A stretch of DNA of 64,000 nucleotides, from the NCBI GenBank assembly GCA_039621445.1, contig CP154954.1, positions 69,754,670-69,818,669 of the forward strand, given 5' to 3'. Source of the DNA: Euglena gracilis (Eukaryota; Euglenida; Euglenophyceae; Euglenales). Numbering within the stretch: the stretch's first letter is position 1; the number at the start of each line of letters is the position of its first letter. A program made the translations under genes and the position numbers. Shown here one piece after another: positions 18,851-33,084 of the stretch. Below the pieces are notes generated by a model. It was not told where the DNA came from. It worked only from the letters and a program-made list of their open reading frames with translations, and searched no databases.

Positions 18851-19616
18851 GGCCAGCACATCTCAGTTTTGGGCCAGGTGCTGGCCAGTTTTGGGCCAGA
18901 TGTGGGTGGTGGCCAGTTTTTTCTTTTCCACTGTTAGTCTGGGAAAATAAATTTAAATGAAAAGTCTGTGGCTGTTGCATCAATTGTTGGCATGCATGTT
19001 TGAATGCATTTTTTTTTCTTCGGCAGGAGCTTTGTTTATGGGTTTTTTTTCTGTTTTGGGCCAGATGGTGCCAGATTTTGACCAGAAACGTTTTATCCTG
19101 AGACACTCGTTTTCTTCTGAAACTTGTTTTTTTTTGTTCCTTGCATTCTTTTTTTGTTGTGCAACAAGTTCTCTTTGCTCAAGTAAGCTAAAAAATTGGG
19201 AGGGGTGCAGTTTTTGAGCCTGGCAAATGGGTCAATTTTGGAGGGTTTGTGATGGCCAGTTATGGACTGATGGGTGGCCGTGTTTCTGGCCAGTTTTTTT
19301 GGCGATATTTTGATATTTTCAATGGCCACAAGTTTTTTTGGGGGCGGGTCCTCTGGCAGGCATCTTTTTGTCCGAGCTCCTATGGGTTAAACCAACAGGC
19401 GGGCCGCACTTCGGTCCGAACATTCACCCGGGCGAACTTAGGCCCGGACGAACTTAGTCCCCCGCCGACACACATTCATTCCTTATCCAGCCATCACTGC
19501 GTGCGACGTGCGTGTTGTTTGGTCTGGATAGCCGGGCGGCTAGCGACAGTGGCTTTCATCGCGACAGTGGCTTTCATCTGGACAGATGGCTGGACAGCCG
19601 GCAGGTTGGTCGGCTA

Positions 19617-19962
19617 CAACGTCATCCCGATCTCCCCCCCCCCAAACAATCCCCCCCCCTTTTGGCCAATTTTCAGAATCCTGGTGTGGTCCAAAAAAAG
19701 CCAGCTGAATAATTTCCCCCCCAGAAAAATTTGGAATGCCAGTTGTGGTGACAGACACGAAGAGTTGGAACTCATTCTCCCCAATGGTGGGGGCATCAAC
19801 ATCAATGATAGACATGTCTGTGGGACAGCGGAAATCAAAGGCAATACCCCGAAAAGAGTTCAAAATCCGCAACCGGTCCAAAAAACAGCTGCATATTTCC
19901 CCCCAAAATTTTTTTGGAATTTTGGCTGCCCAAGGGGGGGGGAATTGATCGGGGTGACGCTG
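19617..19962. mobile_element. C/G-tract MITE, TA target (CAACGTCATCCCGATC family)
   Basis: Left end CAACGTCATCCCGATCTCCC, right end GATCGGGGTGACGCTG: inverted with two differences. TA lies on both sides (19,615-19,616 and 19,963-19,964). Here the C/G tract is internal to a 16-bp conserved tip. It interrupts the GGAC/CCGG repeat block. No ORF of its own. Confidence 0.75.
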
Positions 19963-20216
19963 TAGGTTGGCAACCACCTGTGGCCCAAAACTGGCCACGA
20001 CCTATGGCCCAAAACTGGCCACCAAAACAACATCAGAATGCACCAGTTCACCATTTTGTTGCAAACAAAACGGACAGACAAACAAAAATGTTCAAGCAGG
20101 AACAAGAATCACAAGAATCACGAAGTACACTCGTTGCTCCACAACGAAAATAAAATGGTGCAGTTTAGCAGGGACATGCTCAGGTCCAGATTACCAATCC
20201 TTCCAATGACTCATCA

Positions 20217-20540
20217 TCATGTCCAAACCAACTGCAGCAGAGAAAAATGAACATTCACTAACAGAATTGTTTGGCAAACCTTTGTTATGGGGAGCTTGAA
20301 AATACAAATCCAACACAAAGTTTTCACCAATACCTCCTCCAGTTCTGGTTGAACAGACACCTGCAACAAGGCCAGCCGTCTCTCAGATCTCTGCTGCTCC
20401 GTTGTGAATCCGTGATCAAAGTACTTCTGCACAGGTGGCTGCGGCGGCTGGGGCTGAGAATGGTGCATCATATATTGATGCTTCTGCCTCGTGGCATTTG
20501 CACTCTGACACCAGGAACAATGTCGGCAACTGACCTTCAA
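20217..20540 (-). pseudogene. hAT-like transposase, N-terminal fragment
   Basis: Minus-strand frame starting KVSCRHCSWCQSANATRQKH, then a Pro/Gln linker and PPVQKYFDHGFTTEQQRSER. The C-x2-C-x2-C spacing and the PP-aromatic-T...R order match the clearer hAT fragment at 50,485 (CGQCLGC..., then PPLERYV...TTLDTRRQ). The end (LCWICIFKLPI) could correspond to the hAT segment before the conserved phenylalanine, perhaps across an intron. The catalytic part is absent. Family assignment rests on my reading of the pattern. Confidence 0.35.
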
Positions 20541-21219
20541 TGGCTACAACGTCAAAGTGTTTATGAAGTTGAACTCCACTTCCGCCATTCTCAAGCCTGG
20601 GCATCTGGGCAACAGACAGAGGACCTTGGGAGAAGATAACTCAGGTCTTCGAAGACGAACAGGGAACGAATCCAGGGTGGCCTGCCATACTCGAGTGACA
20701 AATTACCTTTTAGGGCAGCCGCAAACCCCCTCGTTGGTAAAAAAAAGACCTAAATACAAAATGGTTTCATCTCTACAATAAAAAATGAGTTTTAAACTAC
20801 AAGCAACTAAAATACCGGGCCATGCCTGGGGGCACGCACAGGGAAAGTATCATGTTTTTTTGTCACTTCAAATGTCTGAAAATTTTTTGAAATTTCATCA
20901 TTTTTGTGTATGAAATTGGTGTTCTTTGGTAATTTTTTAGACAAAATTTTCACCATCCTCGGCGCTTCATGCCATCAGGGGGGTCTTACTTCTGGGGGCA
21001 TTCTTATTTTGGATTTTTGCTGGATCTGCCCAGTGGTGGGTCTAATTTTTGGGGGGGTCTTATTTTTTGTCTTCCGGTTCTGGACCTTCCACAGCACCTC
21101 AAGGTGCTCCCAGGTCAGACGGATTCCGCACACTTTGTGCACCCATCCGGGGGGGGACGTCTGGCTCCGATCGCCAGGGCTTGGTGGGACGAGAAAAGGA
21201 GGGATAGGGGGAGCTAAGG

Positions 21220-21798
21220 CGCGGGGGGGGGGGGGTCGGGCCCCCCCCGCCCGCCCACCCCCTGCGCGGCACGCTCGCCCCCCCCCTGGACCCCACTGGG
21301 CCTAGCATAAACAAGAAAAAAATTTTTGGTGAAAAATCGCGATTTTTTGAGGCCCAAAAATGACCAAAAATGACCATTTTCGGACACAAAATGGCAAATT
21401 TGGGGGCTGCGTGCTTTGCGCGCGGCCAAAAAAAGCACTTTTTTGGTCAAAAATGGCCCAAAAATGGCAAAAAATGACCACTTTTTGGACCCGAAAATCA
21501 CCAATTTTAGGATGGGTTCCGCCCGCGCGGCCGCCCTCGGACCCCGCTCCCCCCGCGGGCCGCGCGGCCGCTCGCCCCCCCCCCCCCCGCCCCCCCCCCC
21601 CCCCCCCTCCCCCCCGCTGTGCCTAGCTTCCACACCACTGGCCGGTGCGGCCGTATGCGCTTACCCTCACCCCCCCCCTTATTTGGCTAATTGGGGGGTC
21701 CTTAAGGGAGGTCCATTAGCCAATTAGGGGGGGGGGGTTAGCCCAATTGGCCAATGGACGTTCCCTTGGCCAACTTTGGCCAATTTCGGCAACTCAGA
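21220..21798. repeat. Third copy of the 1,440-1,920 module plus left end of a C-tract MITE
   Basis: 21,220-21,620 repeats the C-run / GCGGCCGC / ATCACCRATTTTAGGATG module seen at 1,440-1,915. At 21,661 TACCCTCACCCCCCCCC begins the same terminus as the complete element at 56,348; its right end is broken near 21,990. From 21,799 on, copy B of the large duplication starts. Confidence 0.6.
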
Positions 21799-24505
21799 AA
21801 ACCTCCAAAAACGTCCGTTTTGAAAATGTTAAAAATTGCCGGATAAGAAGAGGTCATGACCAATCCAAAAATGCACAAAAAATCGACCAATTTTGCACAC
21901 GTCAAAAATTATGGGGTCGGGGTCCTCGAGCCCCCCCCCCAATTGTCCCCCCCCCTAATTGGCTAATTGGGGGTCTGAAGGAGCCCGGCCATTAGCCAAA
22001 TAGGGGGGGATGCCCCCTCCATATAAGCCCCCCCCCCCCGGAGCCCAAATCCCCGGGGGGGTCTATATGGGGGGGTCTCAGGGGGTGTACGGGTCGCGGG
22101 CGGGGTCGCGAGGGGGTCACGGGGGGGTCGCGGGGGGCACGTGGCAGTTTTGACGGGTCACGTGTGACCAGTGTGACCTCACGTACAGCGTCACATGTGA
22201 CCTATTTTTAGAACTTCTGGGTCCAAAAATAGATCCAATTAGGAATTTTTCACACTTTTTTGGCAATTTGATTCCTAATTTGGGTGCCAATTCCTAATTG
22301 GGTGCCATTTTTTGGCTCCTACTGGGACGCGGGAACCCTCCATGTCTGGGTCGTGGGGGGGTCGCGGGGGGTACACCCCCTGGGGGAGCACGCCGTCGGC
22401 CAGCCGTCGGCCAGCCGTGTGACTCACAGGAAAATGACCAAAACCATAGCTCGACAATACAAAGACTATTTCGCCGCAAATCTCCCGTCAGGTCATGTTC
22501 ATCGTTGGTGGAGGCTGCATATTTGCCCATTTGAAGTCATTTTTTGTCAATTTTTGTCAATTTTGCCAATTTTGGGATTTTTTTGACCAATTTTGACCAT
22601 TTCAGCCTATTTTTGGGTCATTCTATAGCCATTGTGAAGGATTTTTTCTAACAAATTATTCGAATGACTAAAAATTGCTCAGTTGGTGGTCCAATTTCCA
22701 CGAGCTGACAAAAAAATACCTATAATGGACGGGAAAAAAAAAGCTCAAATTTTGTGTGGAACGGTTTCAAGTGACTAAAATTGCCCAAAATAGCCCCTCT
22801 TGTAGGGCTTTGCACCCCAAATTAGGCATTGACCACTCAAAGTTAGGAACTGGCCCACCAAATCCCCTCAAAACTAGAAACCCTTTCACTCATTAGGAAT
22901 TTACCGCTCAAAATAAGGCGCCGGCACACCAAATTTGGGATTACCACTCAAATGTCAGTACTTTACACCCAAAATTAGGCATTTGCCACTCAAAGTTAGG
23001 AATATACACATGAAAATAGGAATTTGCACCTCAAAATTAGGAATTGGCACACCAAATTAGGATTTTGCCTTCCAAAATTTGGAACAGCCACACCAAATTA
23101 GGCATTTGCAACTCAACAAAAGCTCAACGACAGGACCCGGCTTCCGTCACGCCGTCGGCCAGCCGTCGGCCAGCCGTGTGCTCCCCCCCTTCCCACCACC
23201 ACCCCCAACCTAAATGACCCTATTAATGTTGCTTCAGGACCACCAAAGGGGCAGCGAGGATGGGGGCGAGGCGCGCAGTCGGGGGGGCCGGGGACCCCCC
23301 GCCCCGACAAAACCAAGCAACAACGGAGACGTAAAAGTGAATCAGGCCCGCCACTACACCGAAACAAACAACCCCACCCCCCTCACTCCCACAACCTCTT
23401 TATCCCCCCCCCCCCACCGTACGAGGCACCGGCGCGGACGCAAGCGCGGCACCCCCGCTCGCCCCCCCCCCCCTGGACCCCCCCCTCCCCCCACTGTCCC
23501 CAGCATAGCCAAGAAAAAAAAATTTGCCGAAAAAAATCGCAATTTTTTGAGGCCCAAAAATGACCAAAAATGACCATTTTCGGACACAAATGGCAAATTT
23601 GGGGGCCGCGCGCTCTGCGCGCGGCCAAAAAAAGCACTTTTTTGGTCAAAAATGGAACAAAAATGGCAAAAAATGACAACTTTTTGGACCCGAAAATCAC
23701 CGATTTTAGGATGCGTTCCGCCAGCTTGCGGGCAGCCCTCGGACCCCCCACTTGCCCCCACAACCCCTCCATCCCCTGGCGCTGGACGCGCTGTGTTTGT
23801 GCTTTGTGTACGCGGGCCGATCCCCCGTCCGCTTAGCCCCCCCCCCTCAGCCCCCCCCCCCCCCGCTGTGCCTAGCCTCCTAGGGGGTAACTTACTGAAA
23901 TTTATGAAATTTATGAAATTTATGAAATTTAATTTTTTTTGGAAAATTCACCTCGGCCCCAACCTCAAAAACCAAATTTCATGGCTTTCCCTCACATCTG
24001 GCAACATTGGCAAACCACAGCACACCTCCACAGCCGTGGCGTTGTTGTCCGATTTGAAATCTGCCATTGGGCATGGCCAGAGCAAAAGCTGGAAAAAGTG
24101 AAAGAATGTCATTGCCAAAGCCAAAACGACAACCAATCACAACGAAATGAAATCAGTTCAACCACGATACCCAAAATCATTCAAAAAAATGTGCTGACCT
24201 GGGGGTCGGACCCCCTCGGCACGGCAAAATGGGCACCCCCCACCCATGGTGAGCCGACCCCCTCAGCACGGCACGCCAAACCATGACGAACAATGACAAA
24301 CAGCCATCACTTTTGCATGATATGTGCTTTGTTAGTCATCGGTCAGATGGTCAAGTGGTCAAAGACCCCAGCTTGAGGTGCTGGCCTCCTCTGGAGGCGC
24401 GGGTTCTATATCAAGAACTGCGTCTTAAACGCAGACTCTGACCTGAGTCTGCGTTTCGAAACGCAGACTCAGGTCAGAGTCTGCGTTTAAGACGCAGTTA
24501 TTTAA

Positions 24506-25726
24506 GGCTGTGTTTATAAAGCAACATGGCTTTGGTCAAAGTCTGTGTTTCAGAACCTCGACGAAGGACGGCAGACTGACGACATATTTTTTGGACAAAG
24601 CGAAGCTGAATTAGGATCCGCTGCACAGATTCCGGACGGCCGGAACCCCCGGAATAAGAATATGTGGCCGCCGGGCAGATTTTTTGCCGCCGCCTGTGGT
24701 CTTCCGAACTAGAATCCTTTCGAAACAGTGGTAACATTACCGTTAAACATGGGGAACACGTGAAAGGTGACACAAGATTTGCATCGACTCCTTTCTTTCA
24801 ATACCCCATTTTGCCTGTTTCACTTTGCAACGTTGATAAGAATGCTGTGGGCGCTGCACCCAACGATCCAAGAGTTCTTTGGTAGGCTTAAATTGATGAG
24901 CACCAGATGTCACCTAACCTAACCTTGTGTGGTGATATTTTTGGGGAACTTCCCTCTGGGCCACTTGGGACAAAAAAAACCCTCACCCCTCAAAGTGCCC
25001 CCAGAGTGGCCAATTTTTTGGCAAATTTGTCCCCCCCCCCCTCAAAGTGGCCAATTTCTCTTGGCGCCGAAGGCGCCAAAGCCCAAAAATTGACCCCCCC
25101 CCCCAACGTGTCCCCTCCCTACAATGGCCGTTTTGGCAAATTTGTTCCCCCCCTCCTCAAAGTGGCCATTTTTCTGGGCGCCGAAGGTGCCAAAGCCCAC
25201 AAATTGACCCCCCCCCAAAGTGTCCCCTCCCTCAAAATGGCCGCTTTGGCAAATTTGTTCCCCCCCCCTTGGCGCCGAAGGCGCCGAAGCCCAAAGATTG
25301 ACCCCCCCAAAGTGTCCCCTCCCTACAATGGCCGTTTTGGCAAATTTGTTCCCCCCCTCAAAGTGGCCATTTTTTCTGGGCGCCGAAGGCGCCAAAGCCC
25401 AAAGTTTGACCCCTCCCCCCAAAGTGCCCCCTCCCTCACAATGGCCGTTTTGGCAAATTTGTCCCCCCCCCTCAAAGTGGCTATTTTCTCTTGGCGCCGA
25501 AGGCGCCAAAGCCCAAAAATTGATCCCCCCCCCAAAGTGCACCTTATTTCTGCATCGGGATGCTTCGGGTCCAAATATTGTGAACACAATTTTCTTGGTC
25601 GGAGTCCGTGTTTAGAAACACAGACTTAGGTCAAAGTCTGTGTTTCTAAACACAGACTTCGGCACGCCAAAGTCTGTGTTTAGAAACACAGACTTTGACC
25701 AAAGCCATGTTGCTATAAACACAGCC
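24506..25726. mobile_element. TTAA-flanked inverted-repeat element, copy B
   Basis: Same element as 2,545-3,763, with TTAA at 24,502-24,505 and 25,727-25,730. It contains the tandem array (about 24,965-25,533). The two copies travelled with the large duplication rather than by independent insertion, since their flanks are identical. Confidence 0.75.
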
Positions 25727-26162
25727 TTAAACCCCGCTCTGATCATTCTTTGTTCACCAAAAAAGGATTCCTCGTGTAGTTCGGGAAAATTGTCACAGTG
25801 GGGTTTGAACTCACGCCCCAACAGAGGACCAGGTTTCAAAGCTGGCGTCATTTGACCACTTGACCATTTGGCGAATGCCAAGGAATTAATTACACACCGA
25901 CGAAGCCTTTTGACTCACTAGACAAATGAAGCATGGCCATCATAGGTGAGAAATCATTGCATTTTGGGACAGATCATAAAAGGAATCAACTAAAAATCAA
26001 CTCACCTTCCAACAGGCCACAAAAACAAGACAGACTTAGACCACGGCAAAGTGTCCAAATGTTCACATAGCAAACATAGCTAAATGGTTGAATCGGATGA
26101 ATACCTCTTGGAAGGGTGCAGGCTTTGTTTCATAAACCCCCCGGGGGGGAACGTTCGGTGTA

Positions 26163-26328
26163 CCCCCCCCCCTCATTGTCCCACCGACCTCTCTCCCCGG
26201 GAGGACCGACTGGACAATAAGGGGGGGGGACAATACGACCGTTCCAAAGGAATTTCATTGGCCGAGCCAAAAAAAAAACCCCGTCGGCCGGGGCCGAGGG
26301 ACAATCTGGAAGGACAATAAGGGGGGGG
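26163..26328. mobile_element. C/G-tract MITE, TA target (ATTGTCC family), copy B
   Basis: Counterpart of 4,200-4,365, with TA at 26,161-26,162 and 26,329-26,330. One substitution in the interior (CTGGAAGG against CTGGGAGG). Confidence 0.8.
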
Positions 26329-29300
26329 TAAGGCGGCGTTTTGAAATCCTTCGGTTTGGGCCGTCATTTTGGGGGGGGGGTGAGAGAGACACAGGGGGGG
26401 TGGCAAACAAAAGTTATCTCGCCGCAAAAATACTTTTTCCCCGATTTCTTTCCGAGGCTCACGGGGGAGGCAAACGTGATGAAGCAATGCCTGCCGGAGA
26501 TGCTCAAACTTAGACGGCCGTAACTGGACACTAAAAAATCAAATTGCGCCTGGAATTGTGGCTTGAGAAAATAGCCCTTCAAAGGGTCTTTCGCAAAATG
26601 TCAATCTTCAAAGCCCATAAACGCCACAACTTCACCATAGAAAGCAAAATTCTTGGATATCTTTTTGTCACAAAACCCCATGATTTCTACGGAATTAGTT
26701 AAGAAATTGGGGAAATGAGGTTCAAAAAAGGAGCAACATAGGTAGTTCAGGTGCAAATGCGCCTGAAATATGTTCTTTTCAATCAGACGAGATCTTTACA
26801 TGAGTTATGTTGTTGGATGGGGCCTCACTCAAATCCAGGCGCAATTGCGCCTGAACGCATTCAAAAAAGAGGCCAATTTGGTGGTCCCAAAAACAGATGA
26901 AAAAAGGTAAAACAACATTCAAAACAAGCTCGGAAGTATGCAGTCACGAGTCTTGAACGCAAGCACTTACTTCACTGACTCAACAGACTACTTTGTGGAA
27001 CGCCCCCATACAGATTAGTGCACATGAACACAAAAAAAATGCTGTCATATTTTTGGAGTCCTATCACATCGAAATTTGAAAAAGACAAATGACGATAAAT
27101 ATAATTCATACATAAGATTAATTGCGAATTGACATTTCAAAAAATGGGACGTAATTGTGGCTGACAAGAAACTTCCAGGCGCATTTGCGCCTGGATCTTC
27201 AGAGAAACAGCACTTTTTTGCCTTCGACAGACAAGCATCCCGGCGCAAATGCGCCTGGACGGTTGCCAAAACAGTCAATTGCCAATTCACTTTTGATGAG
27301 GAATTGTCGAGTTGTGAATGCCACCCTATGTGACATGATTTTTGCATGTGACCGCTTTTTCACTTCCGTGGTTGTGTGGCAGATGTCTGGAAACACATTG
27401 ACAAAGTCTTAGACGGCCGTAACTGGACAGTTTTTTTTCTCCAAAAAAATTGGTTAAAATTCTGGCCTAAAACGGGTTTTCTAGGAACACTTTTGAAAAA
27501 ATTCCAGGCGCATTTGCGCCTAAACCCAATTTTAAATATTGCCACAGAGTGCCATTAAATTGTATCTTTTTCAAGGGTTCCAGGCGCAAATGCGCCTGGA
27601 ACCTCCCAGAAACGGGCGAAAAAGGACCATAATTTCACCCCAGACAGGTTTTGTCTTTGATCAAAACCAATTGGCAAAGAATAAATATTTTGGAAAATAC
27701 ACACAGTGTTCTATTTGTTGTATTGTCAAGGGGTGTCTCCCGAATATGTTTTTTAAGGTATTTTTGGCATCATCAGAAAAGTATTTTAGGCGCATTTGCG
27801 CCTAGAATACCTCTCAATACACCAAACAGTGGTAATGAAAAGAAAAGTCAAAGGGGACAAGGCAGTACAGTTGGTCAAACCTTGGGCCCCCCCCCCCTCC
27901 CCCCCCCCTGTACAGTTCCAACCCCCCCCTCCTGGGACCCCCCCCCTCCCCCCCCCACTTCCAACCCCCCCGAGACAGATGAAAAATTTTTTGTCCGAAA
28001 TTGGTCATTTTTTTCATTTTTTGAAAGGAAATTTTGTCAGGATTTTCTTGACCATCACATTTTTTGGGATGCATTTTGGGCCATTTTTGAAGGAATGCCC
28101 AAAAAATTCTGTTTTGGATGTGGAAATGCACCATTTTTTTTGCACATTTTTTTTAAAAAGGAAAAAGGTCAGTTTTTTTATCTCTGCAGCTTCGTAGTCC
28201 AGAAAGGACATGAACCATCATGTCCTTGGAAAAACTAAAAAACGTCACTTTGATGACCAAAAAGATTACTTCAAAACTTTTTCCTGAAAAAAAATGGTCA
28301 TTCCGCAAGGAAAAAAGTCAACTTTTGCTTTTTTTTAAAACAAATAAACATTTTTGGGTTTTTTTTTTAAAAATAACATGCTTTTTTTTATAAAAACAAC
28401 AAAACAAAAAAACGTCAACCCTGCCCCTGGGGGGTTGGTACGCCGTGGCGAGGGGGTCCGAATAGGGGGGGGGGAGGGGTAAATGGCGTGGCGAGGGGGT
28501 CGGCGACCAGGGGGGGGGGGGGGTGTACCATGGTCGCCAACAAAATTTTCGTTCAAAAAATCGCGAAAATCGCCGGTGGCGTGGCGAGGGGGTCCGGCTA
28601 GGGGGGGGGAGGGGGGGTAAATGGCGTGGCGAGGCCCTCGGAGAGGGGGGGGGGAGGGGTGTACCAACCCCCCCCCCTAGTTAGTGACCCCCCCTATTAG
28701 TAACCCTTGGACCCCAGGCAAAAACAATTTTTTGGAGGGAAATATTTTTCTTTGAAAAAAACCACCAAATTTGGCCATCGGAATTTTTTGATGGTTGTCA
28801 TTCATGAAAATTGCCCCGGAATGCCCAAAAAGATAACCTTGAAACACCCAAGAATTGGGGTAGGGGGCAAAAATTGGGCATAAATTGCCCCCCCCCTGAG
28901 TTAGCCAGTTCTTACCCCCCCCCCCCCCTATTAGTCACCTTGGCCAAATTCCCCTCCCAAGGGGGTGACTAACTATGGGGGGGGGAATGGTATGTACAAC
29001 GAAGACAACCTCAATTGGACGAAAAATGTCGCAACTGTCTCGGGGGTAGGCAGTACAGTTGCGATTTTCTGGGGCCCCCCCCCTCCCCCCCCCCTGTACA
29101 GCTTCCAACCACCCCCCTTGGACCCCCCCCCCCTCCCCCCCCTGTGCCTTGTCCCCAAAGGTCAGCCGAGGGCGACCGTTGGTAAGAAAATCGGCCGCAG
29201 AGAAGACACGCTCCGCACTTGCTTGTGCAGCGGGGATGGAGGCCAAAAAACAACCCAGGGAGGACAAGCCAGTGTCAGGCTAATGCAATTCTCCTCTTGA

Positions 29301-31305
29301 CCCACCCACAAAACGTGTTTCAAAAAATGAAAAACTCTTCTCGGGAGGCACACCATGGCAAGGATTGCACTTGTTGGCACATATATGCATCCTAAGCATG
29401 AGGTCGTGGGTTCAATCCCCACACATGTATGTGATTGTTTCAATTATTCCACAGTGAATTTTGCCACAAGAGTTGTGAAATTAGGATTCCCCACTGACAG
29501 AAAATAAGAGCTCCAGGCGACGTGGCTGAATTTGGTGGTGATCGCCAGTCGTCTGACGAAAAGAGCTTTCGATCGAGGGGTGATTTTATACCTGGACGAT
29601 TGACACAGCCAGAAATACCCTCGCGATCGCCGCAATTTGGTGAAGTGCAAAGTGGTGTGACATTGCAGTTCAGTGGTCGGAGATTGGTCCTGGGAGTGTC
29701 CTTTGGCCGAAGGGTGGGGACGCCGGTTCTGTCCTGAGCCCGGCGTCTCTAAAACGCCGGCTTAAACAAGAGGTCTCGGACGCCGGTTCTGTCCAAAGCC
29801 CGGCGTTCCAAACGCCGGGTCCTTCGGACGGAACCGGCGTTTGGAACGCCGGGCTTTGGACAGAACCGGCGTCCGAGACCTCTTTTTTGTAGTAGAGGGT
29901 TTCATGGCAAAATTGTGAAATTGGTATTTGCCTGTGACAGGAAATAAGAGTTCTGTGCAACATGGTCATTCATTTGCTGTGAAATTCTGATTTTCAACTG
30001 CAGTTTTTTCGGGGAAAAAGCCATGGTAGATGGCCCGAAAGTGGAGGGGGGTTATGAACCCAGGGGGGGTCATCTGGGGGGTATGATTTGGGAAAATGCT
30101 TTTCAATGAAAAGCGCCGAGAGAGATTTTTGACTTTGGGACCCGATTTTCATTATGGATCAGCAGGGATCCCCCCCAGTCGGACCTGCTCAACACAGGAC
30201 GGACCCCCCCCTTGAAAGTGCTCGTCAGCTCTGCCAAGAAGAAAATTGCATCTCTACATCGAGAAAGACCCCCCGTATGGGGGTTCTAGACCTCGCCTCG
30301 AGCGTGAGGACTGTGCCTGGGACAAGGACTTGTGCTGACGCCCGAGTCCACAGTCCCACTCGAGTCCGTGTCTCGGACACAGTTTCCGATGTCAAGGGGT
30401 CTGTGACCATTTTTAACCCCTTGAAAGCCGGACCTTGGTGACCATGAGCGAGAAGGTTTCTTGACGTGATTTCATTGGTCTGCCTAAACCCCACCCCCCA
30501 CTTATAAACCCCCCCAATTATATAACCCCCCCACTTATAATCCACCCCCTCGGGCCGACCAACCAAACCGGATCCTATAACCCCCCCCTGGGGAGAGAAA
30601 AATGGAAACCGCTGGGGACGATTTTTCCAGCCCCAAACCAACCAAAAACTGATTTTTTTTGGCAAATTTTTGAGACCGACCATTATCAAAAATGCTATTT
30701 TTGACCAAATTTGCCGAAAATTGCCAATTTGGGGGTTTCGGGGTCATTTTGGGGGGGTCGGATTTTCACCAACAATTCCGGATCCTATACCCCCCCCCCC
30801 CTTTGGCCGACCAACCAAACCGGATCCATTGAACCCTGGGGGGTTTATTAGTGGGGTTTAATTTCTGGTGTCCACAGACTTATAACTTGTGACGGAGCGG
30901 AGTACAGGCCCGGGCCCAAATCTCGTGGACGTTTATTTCGGTTGGACGAAAAACCTCGGGGGAATTAAGTCCGGTTAAATTCCTCGACTGTCGGGTGGTC
31001 CACGGAATTAATTCCCCCGAGGATTACTTACCTGAAATAGCGAAAGTCTACGCCTTCTTTATCCCCCCCCCCCCCCCCCACGGTTGCACACCGCTCAGAA
31101 ACCGATGAAGAAATTTTTGGTATGTAGTGCCAAGAATGCGAAGCCTGAAGCAGTGCAAGCTGCTGAAGAAGTTGATCACAGATAGGTTTATGTCCCTGGG
31201 GGTGTTGGGGACGCAGGGGGGACGCGGGGGGGGGGGGCCGCGGGGGGGGGGGGGACGCGGGGGCACCACCATTCTAGGGACCACGATCAAAGCTGACTTT
31301 TTAAA

Positions 31306-32590
31306 ACCGTTAACCGTTCACGGGCTTCCCCACGTGAGGAAACGGGGTGCGTTCACGGGTGCGCACTACGGCACCCGTGAACGGACCCCGTTTTCACATA
31401 TGCGCACCCGTGGTCGGTTCACGGGTGCACGCACGGCAGCCGTGGACGGAATTTTGCCTTTAAAAAAGGGAAAATATTTATGCAGTAGGGAAGAGGATTT
31501 GAAACAAATGGCGAACGGGCAAGGTCTCCGGGCAAGTTTTTCATTGTGCCCACGACGATGCTGTACGATTTTCGCCCGTCCATAATTTGCGGCTTGAAAC
31601 TTTCGACCACCAACCGACGAAGAACCTCCCCTCGGTATCCGGTGGTGTACCCCAACAAAAGTACATTCCTCCTTTGGACCCAAAATGGTGTGTTCCCTTC
31701 GGCAGCCTTCAAAACTGTGAGCAACTCGTCCGCCTGCAAAACTGTGTTTGTCAACCCACCCTTGGCCTCCATTGCCTTTTTGGCCCTTTCGTGCGTGACG
31801 AGTGGCTTCATTAACGCATTGAACTGCGGGAACTGGGACACAGACGATGGTACAATGATGGCATAAACGGGAGCCAATGCCTTGTAAATGTTGCTTACAG
31901 CATTTACATAGGTCCGAAAACTGGACACTGGCATGGAGCGAAGGCGCCCATCTTTTCCTGCCTTCTCCTGCCTTGTCTGGACCCAGGCATCGGCTTCCTG
32001 CTGCGTCTTGAAAAGTTCACGAGCATCAACGCACCATCTGGCCCATCCCACCAAAACTTCGTCCAAAGAGCCAAAAACAATGCCATGCCGGTTGCAAACA
32101 TCCATATACTCCAAAAAACACTTTACTGCGGCATGGTTCTTGGGGCCCAAGTCACAATTTTGACCACCGGTGGGGAGACTGCCTAAAAGGGCATCCACTG
32201 CAGCAGCTCCTAGGGAGCTGGCACCACGTAAAACAGCCAGAAATTCATCTACGTTGGGGGGGCGGGGCATCTGTGCTTCCATCATGTTGGCAAAACGCTT
32301 CATCGGACTGTGGGGAAAAGCAGCAGACAGACAGAAACACAAATGTTAAAAACCCCAAAAAATTCAAATTCCGATCACGGGTAACACCTTGCGCAACCGT
32401 GGTCGGTTCACGGGTGCACGCACGGCAGCCGTGGACGGAAATTCCGTTCACGGGTGCGCACTACGGCACCCGTGAACGGCCAAAGTTCACCCGTGAACGC
32501 CAAAAACGAGATTTTTGACCCCCTAGGCATCTCGTTAGGAAGCGCTTGCCTACTGCGAGGAAGCCCGTGAACTTGGTTAACGGTTTTAAG
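31306..32590. mobile_element. Inverted-repeat element carrying a tyrosine-recombinase fragment, copy B
   Basis: Counterpart of 9,356-10,640, here with GCTGACTTTTTAAAACCG at the left end. Inverted repeats and subterminal GTTCACGGGTG palindromes are intact. It is directly followed by the hairpin 32,593-32,689 and the complete PHD element, giving the order YR element, hairpin, PHD element, hairpin. Confidence 0.65.
31419..32303 (-). pseudogene. Tyrosine recombinase, C-terminally truncated, copy B
   Basis: Identical to the copy A protein except for one residue (Val to Leu in the N-terminal DEFLAV segment). Same ATG choice, same upstream splice-acceptor-like TTTTCCCCACAG, same loss of the HxxR and Tyr motifs. 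That both copies keep a long intact frame could reflect recent duplication rather than selection. Confidence 0.6.
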
Positions 32591-32592
32591 AC

Positions 32593-32689
32593 AAAAGCGG
32601 GGTCCGATCACGATTCCCGGTGGAGAAACGGGGGGCGCCATAGGCGCCCCCCGTTTCTCCACCGGGAATCGTGATCGGACCCCGCTTTT
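32593..32689. repeat. 97-bp perfect hairpin between the YR and PHD elements, copy B
   Basis: 47-nt arms pair perfectly around ATA, including GATTCCCGG/CCGGGAATC, which is imperfect in copy A. It abuts CTTATAAAAAACGTGTTCAG, the left tip of the PHD element. Confidence 0.9.
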
Positions 32690-33084
32690 TCTTATAAAAA
32701 ACGTGTTCAGCCCGCCAAATGCCTGCCCTGAAATTCGTGGTCATGAACACGTTTTCAATGAGGGCATTTGTGTCAATGACACGTTTTCAGTGAAGGCATC
32801 CGGGTTCAGGCACGTTTTCAGTGAGGGCATTCGGGTCAATGACACGTTTTCAGTGAAGGCATCCGGGTTCAGGCACGTTTTCAGTGAGGGCATCTGTGGC
32901 AACCCCCCGCAAAAAACGAAAATCGCAATCATGAAAAATCGGTGTGCGGTTGAGAGGCCGTGTGGTCCTCAACGGGTGAGGCGGTTCGGGGGGCACTCTA
33001 CAACACGAAGGATGACAACGAGAAGGCTAGTTTGCCTTGGCAGAACAGACGACGGCAGAACGGACGGCAGGGAAGGGGCGAAAC

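Noticed and set aside
19249-19965. 238-codon ORF
   Set aside because: It runs across repeat boundaries and through the whole TA-type MITE at 19,617; no domain.
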